Shown: positions 14,201-28,163 of the stretch, piece after piece
Layout of the letters: every line of letters begins with the position of its first letter
How positions within the stretch are numbered: position 1 is the first letter of the stretch
Assembly (NCBI GenBank): GCA_942159475.1
Contig: OW804097.1
Location: forward strand, 36,096,298-36,160,297
Length of the DNA stretch: 64,000 bases
Direction: 5' to 3'
DNA from: Sthenelais limicola
Taxonomy: Eukaryota; Annelida; Polychaeta; Phyllodocida; Sigalionidae
Notes under the pieces: model-generated
Database searches by the model: none
What the model was told of the DNA's origin: nothing
Seen by the model: the letters and a program-made list of their open reading frames with translations, nothing else
Made by a program: the position numbers and the translations under genes

Positions 14201-14448
14201 ATGAATAAAGTCCCTCATATCCACATTATATGTATTTAAATTTGTGTATCTGTCTTTTCCAAATTTCAATCCCTTCATTTCCTATTTCCCCCTTTCTCTC
14301 ACTCTCTCCCCTCAATTGTTTTCTAACTACTTCTATGTTTCCATGTTGCGTGCATGACCTTTAGACACGATTCAAATATTAACATCTTCGATTTACGTAA
14401 AAGAGATGGAACTCCCCCCGATCATTACTCCATATGTATCCTCTATAT

Positions 14449-14683
14449 GGGGCAGGTCGTCAGAAAAATTACAATTGGTAGCTCTACACATTTAGGAAAT
14501 GCTGCTAAATTAGGTTGAGAAATGATGAATACTGGGTATATCTGAATATATTTATTATTGAGTTGTTCAAAAATATCGGTTCTGCTGTGTAAAAATGTGT
14601 TTTGAAGCTCATCTTTGTCTTACATTTGGGTTATTTGAGAGGATTGGTGAAGGTAAATTTTACATTTTCTAACAATCTGACCC
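14449..14683 (+). mobile_element. Family A MITE, diverged
   Basis: GGGGCAGGTCGTCAG left end; interior substituted but collinear; right end TAACAATCTGACCC. Confidence 0.78.
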
Positions 14684-15965
14684 ATATTCCTATTCTAATA
14701 GCTATGCTGCTGAATAATGTTGATCTCTGATACTTCAATTAAATGCAAACAGCATCTGAGATCCTCCACCCTCTACACCAGATGCAGACAGCGTTGAACG
14801 TGTGTGAGAGATCTGAATGGGGAGGGAAAAGAGAAATTAAATCAACATCCCTGATTTGGCTCACCATTGGCTACAATTTGCTACATTTAGGAGGTATACA
14901 ACCTTGGAATTAGCGCCCATTTCTCGCTAATTGCAATGAATTTGCCCGCGGTATCGGCGACTAAAAGAAGCAGACGACATTTGAAAGACACGCGCCTGCG
15001 CATAGAAACGGACTTTCGAACGCTGTCTGAGTGTCGCAATTTCTACATCGTCGTCAAAAAATGCGATTACTAGTCTGAAGTCAGAGGGTCTCGCCCCTAG
15101 AAACACATACATCCTGTAGGACAAGGAAATGGAGACGAAAACTCTTACGAAGGGATGGGAGAGGAGGGGGGGGAGAGAATCCTCGCAAATTCTCGAGAAT
15201 TCTCGAGAGGAGGTGGCGTTAAGTGTTAGTGTTTGTCCGGTTAATAACGGGCTGGTGGACGGTGACTTGAACACGCCATGATGCCCTCGGAGGTGCTGAG
15301 AGTGGCAGGGCAAATTGGCGGAGTCGTTGGTTGAGGGAAGGTGAACATTTTAGTGGAATATCACTTCTCTTCTCTAGCATCACATGAGGGTGATGGGGAT
15401 GGGGTGTGGAGCAGCATACCAAGGGGGGGAAGGCCAGGCCTTGCTGTTGCCTCTTACCCCACCAGCTTCCATTTACAGGAGAATAGGCTGTGCGTGCGCA
15501 TACGGGGTTAATGTGGAGGCACCTCGGGTGAGGGGACACTGCAATGGCTGCTGTCACGCAAGCCCTCGTCGTCTTCTCTGGCAACCTATCTTTCTCTCTT
15601 TCTCTCTCTCTCTTTCTCGGGCCAGAAGCTTGTTGCGGTGTAGCAGCCAGGGAGGGAGCCTGGATCTGCCCTCTCCTCGCGTCCTGCCAGCGTCTCCTTA
15701 ACCAAGGCCCACAGCTCCCTGACAATTATTGTCAGTTACTTGTCCTCCTCCTACTGGGGCCACAGTTAGATTACACCCACCCCTCTATAGGAGATGATGC
15801 AGTGAGGAGTCATGGGAGGTGATATTGCAAGGGGAAAGGCAGAGCTGAAGAATGATATGTGTATATATATAGAGAGAAAATCCAACAGAAATGTATATAT
15901 GTATGTATATAATATATGCATATATGATGATATTCTTGTTGGTTGTCTTATGCATTGTATGACCC

Positions 15966-16194
15966 CATATCGGTGAGAATGTACAATTCGCCTTCACCGA
16001 TCCTCTCAAATAACCCAATTTTCAGACGAAAATAAAGTTTAAAATACAGTTCAACCTAACCATACAGATAGCTAGAATCAATCCAATGCCGAATATACTC
16101 GAATGTACCTAGTATTGAGCAAATTGCAGCCTGAATTACCAGAATTTACTAAATGTGTACAGCTGCCAATTGTACAATTTCGAAGATCTGACCC
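15966..16194 (-). mobile_element. Family A MITE, left end eroded
   Basis: Left terminus degraded (CCCATATCGGTGAGAATGTAC); right end CGAAGATCTGACCC intact. Confidence 0.78.
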
Positions 16195-16947
16195 ATTATA
16201 TAGACCCTTGAAAATATCCAAGATTATTCAATCTCCTGTGAGAAAAGGAGGACTATGGGAATTAATAATCGTGCAATGCTGAGGTGTCACTACCAATTTA
16301 CTTTCGCAAAAAATATACTCATAATTGAGAGAAAATGATCCTGCCCTCCTTGGCCTCGAAAATCGCACCCTGGAGAGACATCCGGGTCACCTGTGAGTGG
16401 AGAGCAGCGACACCAGGCGTTCATTACTCTAACTGTTGCCGACACGCACCACCGCGCGAAAACAAACAATCATTACGTGCCACCGTAGTATTTAGCGCGG
16501 ATGTAGGCCAGTGCTAGAGCTAGATGGTTATGGGCCACCATATTAGCATGCAAACTCTAATCTAGATGAAGTGCACGCAAACCGACGCCAGAGGGCAGGC
16601 TGATAAAGGAGATAGAGGCAGACCAAAGATAAGACTGCTGGTAGTAGCATCCATTTGGGGAAAGCCCCAGTTAATAACCTTTTTTTCTTGTCTAAAATTA
16701 AATTTATGTGGCTTCCTATAATGTGTGAGCTATCCCTGTACCATCAAGCCATTAAACACATGCATTATTATAAGTATGCAACTCAGTTTGAGATTCATGA
16801 AACAATTTGTTCATATTTAATGACATTCTTGTTATATGAAACTCTTGATAAAGATGATTTGGCGATGATGATGAGTTATGGTTCGGTCTGTATAATAAAA
16901 GCAGGTTTGCAAGAAAACTGCATGAGATCAACATAACATTTTGTTAT

Positions 16948-17297
16948 AATAGGGGAGTTGCATGTGCCACTGCGCATGTCTGTTACAGTGCATCATGGGA
17001 TTGATTCTGTTGAAATCTGACATACAAATATTTGGCAACATTTTTATCGAATATTGCAAGAATATTTTCCCCAATATATTCGCTTGTATAAATCATCTAT
17101 TTTAACCAAATGCATGATGGGAAAGATGAGGGTGTGTGTCATGGAAACATGTAAAACACATGATATTTACATTAGAGCATTGATAAATATACCATGCTGA
17201 ACACGGCATGTTCTCAATAGATTTTATACTGTATCATCAGACCCATAATTCCATACGAATCAAGATTCAAAATGGCGGCTATGCAAATCCCCTATTA
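16948..17297. mobile_element. Family D MITE
   Basis: About 350 bp; ends TAATAGGGGAGTTGCATG and GCAAATCCCCTATTA form an inverted repeat of ~15 bp. The interior holds CATGATGGGAAAGATG and CATGCTGAACACGGCATGTTC. Non-coding. Confidence 0.8.
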
Positions 17298-18265
17298 TAT
17301 GCAAACTGTAAAGCAAGCTATTTTAATGTGGGTGCAGTGTAATACTATAATTAAGTTGCAATAGTGATGGAGTATGTAACATAATAAGAGCATTACACGT
17401 TCCGATACCCGACCCAGGGAAACTGGGTGTGGCACTGAAATGATTTTTCTGATCCGACGATCATGAATACCAATCGATTTTCGTTATCCATCTTGAACAC
17501 AAATTAGTGGCAGGGTAAGTGGTATACATTGGACATGATTAGTTCGCAAAAATATCTTATGTTGTTGGTGTAGATTAATCATTATGACCGATCATAACCG
17601 ATTAAATCACGAAATGGAAGATCCTGAACTCATTTAAAAATACCAACTGAGAGCGGTCCATGATATTCTGTTTTTTTTGTTTTTTAAAAAAAAAATTTAG
17701 GACGTTTATACAGCAAGTCAAACAATACAGTAAAACATAACTGTGACGTAGGCTGACGGGTTTAATTCATCTTGCTTCGGGCAAATAAATCATCCAGCAA
17801 TTAAGTATATATATGTTATATATTATATATGATAAATATCTGTTGCAAGATCGAACATTGTTTATTATATCACGAATATTTACGTCTACCATTGCAAGAG
17901 GCAACATCATAGAAACGAGAAAAGACTCGCCCTACGTTACTTTACCATTTTGATATAGAGATAGTGTAATTGAAGGCTGTGCCTGAGCCTGTGCTTGCAC
18001 GCGTGCTTGTATTTGAAATGTACCTCCTTCTACCTGTAGTCTCACCAGAACCAGCATGATAATGTAGAAGCACGAGATGTTGGAGTCTTGTGTGCGAGAC
18101 GTTCGTTCTAACATTGAAATCTCGTTCTTACACGAGATTGCACGAGAGCGTAAGAGACACGGAGTCTGGCGACATGCAATCCTGCATGCGCTGGTTGGGT
18201 GATTGTACACAGGAGTTGTTTATATACCCTACCTCTTGAAGGGCTTATATAGATGACAAACTCAT

Positions 18266-18500
18266 GGGTCAGATTGTCAGAAAATGTACAATTGAACTTT
18301 GCCAATCCCCTCAAATAACCCAAATTTCAGACGAAAATAAAGTTCAAAATACAGTTCAACCTAACCAAACACATTGCTAGAATCAATCCAATGCCACATA
18401 TACTCGAATTCACCTAATATTGGCCAAATTGCAGCTTAATTTAGCAGAATTTACTAAAAGTGTACAGCTGCCAATTGTACATTTTCTAGAACACTGACCC
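18266..18500 (-). mobile_element. Family A MITE, subtype A1
   Basis: Full length; a short substitution in the right terminus (TCTAGAACACTGACCC). Confidence 0.85.
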
Positions 18501-18918
18501 AGATGACAACCTCATACCGGCCCATAGTCCCATACAAGTGGCAAAAGATGGAATGCATATTTGGCAGAAACTAGAAGGGAATCCGATGTGACAAGCAGTG
18601 AATTGAAGCAAACTATTCTTCCTCCTCGTTCATTCGCACTCATTTATTCGCTCTCTCGCTCGTTCACTTTAGACCAGAAGAAACTTCCCGAAAATCGATG
18701 GCAATCACCGATACAAGTGGTGGTGGTTAAAAGGACGTTGATAGGAAACTTTCTGGCTAAAATCATCCTATTTTTGCGGCTAAATGTGCCCGTGGTCGTA
18801 GTTTTACCCTGTAGAACCTTCACCACATCCCATAAGCTCACTCTGATATATTACGACAGTCAATCGTGCGATCTCCATTTCAAGAAAAGCGCTCCCATAT
18901 TTTGTTGTTACCATATAT

Positions 18919-19153
18919 GGGTGAAATTGCCAGAAAATGTACAATTCCCCTTCACCAACTCTCTCAAATAATCCAAGTTTAATAAAAAATAAGGGTCAAA
19001 ATTCAGTCCAACATAACCAAAAAGATTGTTTGAATCAAGGCAATATAACATATATTATACTCAGATATACCTATAGTATACAATTTCCCGGTCTAATTTA
19101 ACAGAATTTACTAAATATATAGATCTGCTAGGGTATTTTCTGAAAGCTGACCC
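18919..19153 (-). mobile_element. Family A MITE, subtype A2
   Basis: GGGTGAAATTGCCAG left end; right end damaged inside the inverted repeat (GGGTATTTTCTGAAAGCTGACCC-like). Confidence 0.8.
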
Positions 19154-19505
19154 ATAAATACAATGCTGATCAACCACCAACCATTGCACGGTTCAAATCA
19201 TTCTTCGTTTGTAGCCCAATACACATTTCTAAACTGTAAATCCAGCCTCATATCTAGCCGTGTATTTGAGAATCAAATGTGGATTTCTAAGCGAGGCACC
19301 CAAGTGCATAAATATGTAGGTTAAATAAAGTATTTCTTCAATAGCACCTTTTAAATGCATCACTATTCATACTTTCTTTTACGACTCATGCACAGGAAAC
19401 ATGTGACCACTAAATAGGGGTCAACGAGTGCTTTATCAAATTAGAAATAATTCCCTCTGCCCTCTAGGGTCATGGTCTGTGGTCGTCATTATATCTTCCA
19501 TACAG

Positions 19506-19739
19506 GGGTCAGATTTTCAGAAAATGTACAATAGTCAGCTGTACACATTTAGTAAATTCTGCTAAATTAGGCTGCAATTTGGTCAATACTAGGTAAATTC
19601 GAGTATATTTGGCATTGCATTGATTCTAGCAATCTGTTTGGTTAGGTTGAACTGTATTTTGAACTTTATTTTCGTCTGAAATTTGGGCTATATGAGAGGA
19701 TTGGTGAAGGTGAATTGTACATTTTCTGGCGATTTCACC
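19506..19739 (+). mobile_element. Family A MITE with 5-bp target duplication
   Basis: Left end GGGTCAG, right end GGCGATTTCACC, flanked on both sides by tacag (19501-19505 and 19740-19744). One of the clearest 5-bp duplications for this family. Confidence 0.88.
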
Positions 19740-20704
19740 TACAGAGCCATGGCTCGGGTTTGTCGTGCAACAAGCCATATCTTCCCATTGTAACTGCCCA
19801 CTCCAAGTGTTCATTTACATCGGGCAAAATAGCATTTATAAGATACACTTTTGGAGTGGACTTTTGTAGTTTCAAAAGTTTCTAACGCTTGCAATATGTT
19901 CTCTCTCATATCCCTTATTGCCATTATACAAGGTTCAGTGAGTGTAAACCAGTTTCCTCTTAATACAAAATGGTCAATATTTCACATATTGCTGCTGTTC
20001 AGACATATCGATAATATCAACTCCCGATGGGATATATAGAGTATATCAACGTACTGTTGGCAGTTTATACCAACTAGCAAATACATGTAGTTAGTTAGCG
20101 AATACGGGCAGCAGCTAAGCTGGTTTATCACTTTGTCTTTGCTTGGTTTAGTTTATTAGCTGTCATATCACTAGCTGACACATTTAGCATGTAGCCAACA
20201 CCCAGGGCCAAAGAAATGTGTGATTATTATATGGAATAATGACCGTGACATACTACAGTCGTCGACAACATGCAAGTGAATTACCCTGTCCCATGTTACT
20301 ACCAACCGTCAGACAAAACATTTACACACCAACACGCAACTGAGGAATGTCTCTCCATGCAAAGACTTCTTCCATAGACTTCCACTTATGAAAGGGAAAG
20401 GATAAGCAAGTTAACCTACGAGTGTGTTATATCACCCTCTGTTTAACACTTAAAAGCCTATCTCCTTCGAGTATGATTCCCAAGTAGACCAAACAAAGGA
20501 AAGTGGTTCATCGAAGGAAATAGGCCAGGAAAAAAGTAATTACCAGTCCAGTAGCTTGGCAGGGAGATTTCATGCTTATTAGGGCAGAGTGGAGGGCGGT
20601 AGGAGATGAAAGAAGGAGCGGATACGCTTCACTGACTTTACAGATGCTCCCTTATGGAAGGCGAGTTGCTCAAGCCACTACGGCATCAACAACGAACGCA
20701 AAAT

Positions 20705-20939
20705 GGGTCAGATTTGCAGAAAATGTACAATTGGCAGCTAAATTCTTTTAGTAAATTCTGCTAAATTAAGCTGCAATTTGGCCAATACTAGGTGAATTCG
20801 AGTATATTTGGCATTGGATTGATTCTAACAATGTGTTTGGTTAGCTTGAACTGTATTTTGAACTTAATTTTGGTTTGAAATTTGGGTTATTTGAGGGGAT
20901 TGGTGAAGGTGAATTGTACATTTTCGGAAAATCTGACCC
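20705..20939 (+). mobile_element. Family A MITE with 5-bp target duplication
   Basis: Flanked by aaaat on both sides; both GGGTCAG/CTGACCC ends present. Confidence 0.88.
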
Positions 20940-21459
20940 AAAATGATCAATTATTCTCCCCGAGTAAGACAGTGTTTGAAGATAGAATTGAGGCAAAAAC
21001 TCCCCATCGTCTTTCTCTGCTGCACGGTTTTGATAGAGTTAAAAAAGCTATCATCCCATCAATGTTGATTTGTAAGATTTAATGGTTGAATTTTTAAAAG
21101 AAAATGCATTAAATGTCCACAGGGGCGATAAAACAGATTAGTTTTTGTGTCAATTGACTTGAAGGGGACGGGTTCTTCTTTTAAGAACTTGAAAGCTTTC
21201 TTAAAACGTTTGCCCTTCTTCTCAAGACTTATTCAAACAGAAGTGATTCGATTTGTACAATAATGCAGCTTGATAAATCTGAAGATTATGTCCAATATAG
21301 GAAGCAACGCTTGCAACCGAATGCACGATGGTCATATTGCTACGTTAAAGCCTAGTCAAGCTTATCTGAGGCCTTCATTTTTAGGCTTTTAATGTTCAAC
21401 TCTTTTATAGCACCGTTGTGCAATATATAGAGAGAATTCACTATTTCACTATTTATTAT

Positions 21460-21497
21460 ATGCCCCTAGCATATACGTATGCCCCTAGCATATACGT
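21460..21497. repeat. Tandem 19-bp duplication
   Basis: ATGCCCCTAGCATATACGT occurs twice head to tail without mismatch. Confidence 0.85.
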
Positions 21498-23850
21498 GTT
21501 GATATATTAACCTTTGTTTTTGGTTTTGAATCGTCATAAAGTATCTAAAAGCTAAAGGAAAACCCAATTCGAATTTTTATTGTACACGTACAATATAAAT
21601 ATTTTTATTGCGCTCCACTTATTGCACCTCTCAAATGGAATGCGCATATAATAAATATGCATAATGAACACTGTATTATGAATTACACATTTCTTTTAGA
21701 AATACAATGTAGTGGATTGTAATTCAAAACACAAGTAGAACGACACAAATTCAAATTTTGAATTGAAGATAAAACATTATTTTTAGTTTTGAGAAAATAT
21801 CAAGATGGTCAAGTTAGATAAAGGTAGAGAGAGGTTTAAGGGAAAGCTGCTGTAATTTTCTGGTCACTTCCTGATCATATGTTGTGCGCGTTCTAGCGAA
21901 CTAGCATGCAACAAAGATCAGCGTCCGTGACGTGATCAACACGTCGTGCCCCAACGTCACTTCCTCTTGACTGACATTGGCAGAGCGTTCCCCTTTTTAC
22001 CTATTGACTCATGTTCATCAGACTATAAAATGAATTTCAACTTAATTTTTCGCCACTTTCCCGGAAAAGGTCAGTTGTAGTGTCTTACAACAACAATATT
22101 GGAAAGGGGTCCCAAGTTCTTTTTTTTTTAAAAAAAAGTCAGTAGCTTTATCACTTCTAAGTGAGAAATAATTAATTTAGAGGTGCCCTTTTTCTTCTAA
22201 ATCTTAGTTAACATAGGACCCATTCGATTAGAGGCAATGGCAATATAACCTTTTAATATTTGACAATTTTCATTGAGGATTTCTAAAGAAAGATTTTAAA
22301 AAGAAGGCCTGTTCGGCCATTTCATGCCGACCAAGGGACTGGGGGACATAATACACAATTAAACCATGATAAATCAAGTGTAAACTAATCATTTTATGGG
22401 GTTTTATAAAACAAGGGATTATGTCCTCCTTTCCTATGTGTGCGCCCTTAGAGTCAGATTAGTACTAAGCCCCGTTCCCTGAGCCCCATCACTGGGGCAA
22501 TTTCCATCACCCACACAGCCCTCTCACTCGGCTGTTTAAGCCGCAGAGGCGTCCAAATTAGCAGTTTTGCTCCCCAACTAGTCGAGTTCGTACAAAGGTT
22601 GTCTCTTCAAGGAGGACTAGACGACTCAGAGTGGGGCGGAGGGGTATGGGAGGAATTAGCAGAGACCTGGGATTAGGGACATTTATTTTTGCAATTAAGG
22701 CCCACTGAGACGTGTCTTTCACGTGAAAGAACTGCGAGAGAATTGTAAAGTTGTCACAAAATTTCATGGCATGCTCGTGAGGAGTGAAGGTCAATCGACA
22801 ACTGCCAGATTCCGAGCAAAATGTCGTCTGCTGAATTTTGGGGACGGATTCCCGCCTAAATATTGCTTTTCCCATCAAAATATCTCGTGTTTGTGAAACA
22901 TACACACATTATTTGTGTTCCCACAAGAAAAACTCCAGTATCAATATAACCTTTGTTGGTGACATCAAGAACTTTACAAACTTTAACTTGAACTATTCCA
23001 AAATCATGTGGCGGACGTCCAATCAACCGTTGTCAGTATTAGCCCGCCTTGGAAAACAACTGATTGAGTGTCAGCTAAAACAGGTAATTAGAAATTAAGC
23101 CATCATCGGCATAAAACCTTCTACCTAACCTTTGGTCGTTCAATTCAGTGTTGGAAGGCAGAGAGTTTGAATTACATTGGGTTTGTCATACAAGTCAATA
23201 CATAGAACTCTTTGATATTAAGGCAAAATGAATACTGAGCTAGTATTACTCTATAAATCCTTCCAAGTGTTTTAATCTTGTCAGCATCTTCCATCTTGCT
23301 CGGGAATAGTCTGTTTTAATCATGGCATTTCCAACATTCAAGCTTCTATTGATTTCGATTTTTATTTGTTTTATCCAAACTCCATTCCACGTTTCTATAT
23401 GTATACGTTAGCTATGATAATTATGATATCTTTGATAACATTTTGAGGTATTCATAATAATGTCTTTGAGCCCAGTGAAGATTGTTATTAAAGAAGTAGT
23501 TGCAGCACCCAAACCAATCTGACAAATGGACGCTGGCTGCGTTTCCCCCCGGGCACCGAGCCTAGTTTACATTCGCCCAGCGATCTGATTCATCAAAATC
23601 TCGGCTGAGCTAACAAAATAAAAGCTGATTTATTGAAGTGTTTTGGTGTAGACGAATGCCGCCTCTGTCCATCAATCACTACAGATTAGAACTTAAGTTT
23701 TCAACCGACGTAATTAAGTTAATAAAAACCTAGAACTATTGGTAGTGCATGTGTATTCGTGGAGTTAGTGATATAACAGGCGATCCTGGACTATTTTTCT
23801 ATTTATATTCCATATACTGGCAGATGAAATTTATCTTCTATATATATGTG

Positions 23851-24264
23851 TGTGATGTGTGGCAGGAAAAAGCGTCACAAGTCGCAAAATGGATATTTTT
23901 CAAAATGATTTTTTCACAAGATCTCTTTGTATGTATGTTTTCCTTTTTGGGTATAATTATCTAATGCTCCCAGTCATATAAATACGCGTACCAAATATGA
24001 AGACTGCAATAAATATATATATACATTTCGCAGCTCATCCTATAGAGTATATTCAACTACTTTACTAGTAATTGTCCACCCAGAGATATGATAAACTCTT
24101 TTTTCAAAAATAAAAATATCAAACTCAAAATATAGAAACACTTATTGGATGTTTTACAGTTTACTATCATTAGAATCAACTTGATCTCACCGAGTCAAAT
24201 ATGATGATATCTCACAATTCATTTTTTGCGACTTGTCTCTCATTTTCCTGAAACACATCCCATA
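23851..24264. mobile_element. Family B MITE
   Basis: Full length; the left end motif is mutated to AGCGTCAC and the right end to GACTTGTCTCTCA, so both AP-1-like sites are lost. Confidence 0.83.
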
Positions 24265-24774
24265 TACAAAGTCCTTTAAATATTGCCCTCTCTCTAACCC
24301 CAATGCCTACAATCGGAGCAATCAAACATCATCCTTTGCCATGAATGCAAATAAAACACTCCATTATCAATCATACAAATACTAAGGTTCCATTATCGTT
24401 TCCATTCAGATCAAAGTCGAGGAAATGAGTTATTTCAAACTTGATAAATCTTAAGAATTGAAGTCCGAGTTTATTTTTCCGGTGGTGGAGGTTGCCTATA
24501 CATGCATTGTTTGGGTATGTATGCAAGGAAGAAAGGTCCAAAGTTCCGTAAACTTTCTCCCTTGCTTAGCACTTGTCGCTATTCAATGTGCTATGAATGA
24601 ATGCATGGTTATGCGTTATGAAATGTAAAGCAATTCAATGGCTGCATTCGAGTGCTCCCTCTATTACAGATTCATATGAGAATCGTCAGGTCAAGCAAAC
24701 CAATGTTGCGCTGACCTCTTAAGATGCTATTGTTATGCATGCTGAGGAACATGCAGGCAAAAATGAATGAATAT

Positions 24775-25007
24775 GGGTCAGATCTTCAAAAATGTACAAT
24801 TCGCCTTCAATAGTTGTCTCAAATAACCCACATTTAAGACAGAAATGAGCTTCAACATGCAGTTTAATATAGCAGAACAGATACTATAAATCAACGCGAT
24901 ACCAAATGTACTCAGATATACCCAGTATTCATCATGTTTCAGCCTAATTTAGCGACATTTCCTGAATTTGTACAGCTGCCATTTGTGCATTTTCCAAAAT
25001 CTGACCC
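24775..25007 (-). mobile_element. Family A MITE, diverged
   Basis: Collinear with the family along its length; interior reads ATACCAAATGTACTCAGATAT; both ends recognisable. Confidence 0.8.
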
Positions 25008-25462
25008 TAAATATGAGCATTCGACCCCTCTTTTTACCCTCTCTAACAACCCCCACCCCTCACCCCTCCACCCTCACCTCATCATGTTCCAGTATGTCAG
25101 AAGGGGGTGAAAGTGCCATCGACAGAGACTGGCACCCGCCATACCACACATGGGTCAGTGGCCACTGGTCAAACGATGGTCACCAGACCGTAAACCGGAC
25201 CAAAAGGCCAGTGATCAGGGCACAAAAGAACGCCATATCGCACGTTACGGCTCGCTTAATGCAAACCTATGAATAACATGAAGACATTATTTTACAAGCT
25301 TTCTCTCTCTCTCTATTCTCAAGTGCTATGAAACACTGGAATTGAAGTGATTGGAATTAGCGATCAGGGTACAGAAATCTTATAATTAGAAAAGATATAA
25401 CATTTTAATCGAATTGTAGAGAAGGATGGTTTTCGCATATTCATGAATGTGTACACACTCTG

Positions 25463-25607
25463 AGTCCAAATCCTCAGATCAGATAAGAATGGTAATGGAA
25501 TTATAATGACATTTTGCATTCTTAATGGAATTATAATGGCACTTTGCGGTTTGAGACGAGAGGCTTTCCCTTCGTTTGAAGGGACTCTCTCATCTTTGGG
25601 CCTAGCC
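25463..25607 (-). mobile_element. Family E MITE, internal deletion
   Basis: Ends present (GAGTCCAAATCCTCAGATC and TTTGGGCCTAG), but the CGCCGAGTCCTAGGCC block is missing. Confidence 0.82.
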
Positions 25608-26351
25608 TGTGTATACCCAACTGGTTTTTCTCATGAATCTGAATTCACAACATGCTATTCTGTTTCATTACGAATACCAAGTTACATGAAAATAAAAGAA
25701 ATGGAGGCCTATAAAATGTGGACTAAGGCCGGCTATTGATTTGTATGATCTATAGGTTCTTGAACCTGACTTACGGCCGTTGATTTAACGAGTCCTTGGT
25801 TGTTCCGCCGCTGTTCTAATCACAGGACCTTCTCCCCCTATACTCACCATAATATTATCAAAGGGTCATTACGCTTTACTCCCTCTGGTCACGACATGAG
25901 GGGGAAATATTCTAGGAATCGGCCACACCCCCACTACAGGCACCACGTCTAATCTAGCCAGCTTAATTATAAGCAAGACCTAACCTTGTTCCCTTAATTA
26001 ATAAACAAGGATTTGTAATTAGATGGAGGGGGATGGTAATTAGATGGCACCACCTCTAATTAGCGGGTGATGTATTGTGAAAATGTTCCATATCTAGTGC
26101 CTATTTCTGCTAGGTAGTACCACACAAATGGTTGACTTGCTTGGTAACAAGTACAGATGGTCAGAAAGCCAAATCAAGCCAAACCCTATTATTAAGAATA
26201 TCAATTATTCACCCATGTTTTAATCAAGCAAGTTTCTGATAATTATTCAGAATATATTAGTTGGGTTTTCCTATTGATATTGATTTGATTAGTTTCTTCA
26301 ATTTATTTAACAGATTCAAAGGGTTTAGCTAACTCCAAATATCATAAAAGT

Positions 26352-26597
26352 ATATATGTGAAATGAGTCACAAGTCGCAAAAAATGGATTTTGAGATATC
26401 ATCATATTCGAAACCATGAGATCAAGCCGATTCTAATGATAGTAAACAGTTGGACATCTGAGAAGTGTTTCAACATTCTAAGTTTGAAATTTTTAGTTTT
26501 AGGTTTTGCAATATTTCTGGGTGGACATTTACAATAAAGGTGCTGAATATACTCTATACGATGACCTTAGGATGACCATGGATATATTTGATACACC
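26352..26597. mobile_element. Family B MITE, truncated at a C element
   Basis: Reverse orientation relative to the other copies: AATGAGTCACAAGTCGC, then TGGATTTTGAGATATCATC, to GGATATATTTGATACAC, where a family C element begins. The far half is missing. Confidence 0.8.
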
Positions 26598-26766
26598 GTC
26601 TCTTTTCTCTGTCTCGCTCTCCCTTCTTCTCTATCTCTTTTTCCTGGGTAAGATCATAAACTGCCTCCCTCGCAGCTCTCCCACCCTTGATATAACCATA
26701 TTAAATGTGTTGATAAGGGCGTAAAGCAACCAATCTCACTCACTCACTCACTCACTCACTCACTCA
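26598..26766 (+). mobile_element. Family C SINE-like retroposon
   Basis: Short retroposon: a C/T-rich head, CCTGGGTAAGATCATAAACTG, CCCTTGATATAACCATATTAAA, TGATAAGGGCGTAAAGCAAC, then a (CACT)n tail. It begins where a B element breaks off. Tail and layout resemble SINEs or LINE 3' ends of molluscs. Confidence 0.78.
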
Positions 26767-27512
26767 CCTATAGCTATGTATCCCTTATAACATACGTTAG
26801 CAAGACGACGTAGTGTTGTGGTACCATACGAAATCTATTTGACTGGAATAATTGTTATGCAGGCCTTTGGCTAAGTTTTGGAATCTGGATCTGTAGACTT
26901 TCGATTGACTAATCCATCCACCAATTGCTTCCACAATATAATTATAAGGTGACAACAGCAGTCAACACGGCCCATATTTGTCAAAGGTATCCCTAATTCT
27001 ATTTGTGTCAACGTAATGAAATATGATCGTCAATATTCACGTTACATTGGATAAACGTTGCCCTCATAGTCCCCGAAACATCTGTATTTTGCTGTGTGGC
27101 CGGCAGGGGGCTCTGAGGAGGAAGGGCGCGTCCCTGCTGCGTTAATACAAGTATAATTGTATGTTGATTACTGCGCATGTGCAGGGCCTGCCCATGGGGG
27201 CCTTTTCACAATGGCGTCTCAACTTACAACCTGATCCTTGGTGGGAAGTTTGGCGCCTGGGGCAGCCTGGGGTAGGGCTCGGGACAAATGTTCACTTTGC
27301 TAGGTGTCCACATTATGGAAGACTCCCTACCATTCACTCATTATCGTCCATTGATAGACAAACAGTGGGGTGAGTCCTGAATTGCTTACTTCCTGCTGGT
27401 GAGCCTGATGTCATAGTGATACGAGCACGTGGATGCGGAATGTGTGTTTGCAGTAAAATTCATAAACCTCGATGATGATTCTTCTTGCTCGTTCCATTGA
27501 GATCCTCTTGTT

Positions 27513-27750
27513 GGGTCAGATATTCAGCAAATGCACAATCTACGTTTCTACACATCTCTCAAATTCTGCTAAATTAGTGTGAAAAATGATAAACACTGAG
27601 TATATCTGATTGTATTCTGTATTGTATTCATTCAATAAATCTGTCTGGTTATGTTGAACTGTATTTTGAACCTGACTTTAGCCTGAAATTTGGGTCGTTA
27701 TTTGAGGGGATTGGTGAAAGCCAGTTGTACATTATACGAAAATTGGACCC
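27513..27750 (+). mobile_element. Family A MITE, subtype A3
   Basis: Distinct interior (CTACACATCTCTCAAATTCTG and TTCAATAAATCTGTCTGG) shared with the copy at 61132. Confidence 0.82.
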
Positions 27751-28163
27751 TGTTGTTCCTTTCCTCTGCTCCTCGTCTCCTCAGCTGCTAGCCCCCAACT
27801 CGTGTGCTACTCACACCCCGGGACAAGTCGTGTCACTAACCTCCTATTTCTAACACCCAGAACACAACGAATGGCATCAAGTTAGTTGTTTTGTGGCCAC
27901 ACATCTGAAGCTACCGCGCGCGACACATGGCGACGCGTTAGGTGAACCTTCTGCCTGTTTTACTGACAGACTTCACTGTGTGGGGATGACGTCGACAAAT
28001 GAGTAATCAAAAAGAACAGTAACTTGAAAGAGTGCGGCTTTGAAAAGATGAAATATTTGCCCCGATGACTTTTGAATGGCTGATGGAAGGTCTCGTCTCC
28101 CCGAGGAAGTGCGAGATCTGTGGAATGGTTAAAGGATGATGTAAGAACACAAATACTTACCTA

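Noticed and set aside
14927..15313. 128-aa minus-strand open frame
   Set aside because: Compositionally driven by a GC-richer block; no recognisable domain.
18561..18971. 136-aa open frame
   Set aside because: Its last part runs into a family A element and it matches nothing recognisable.
20882..21082. Recurring short ORFs beginning MGYLRGLVK..NCTFS (also near 2359, 15785, 18108, 45525, 60918)
   Set aside because: They read one frame through the right part of family A MITEs; the peptide similarity is repeat similarity, not a gene family.
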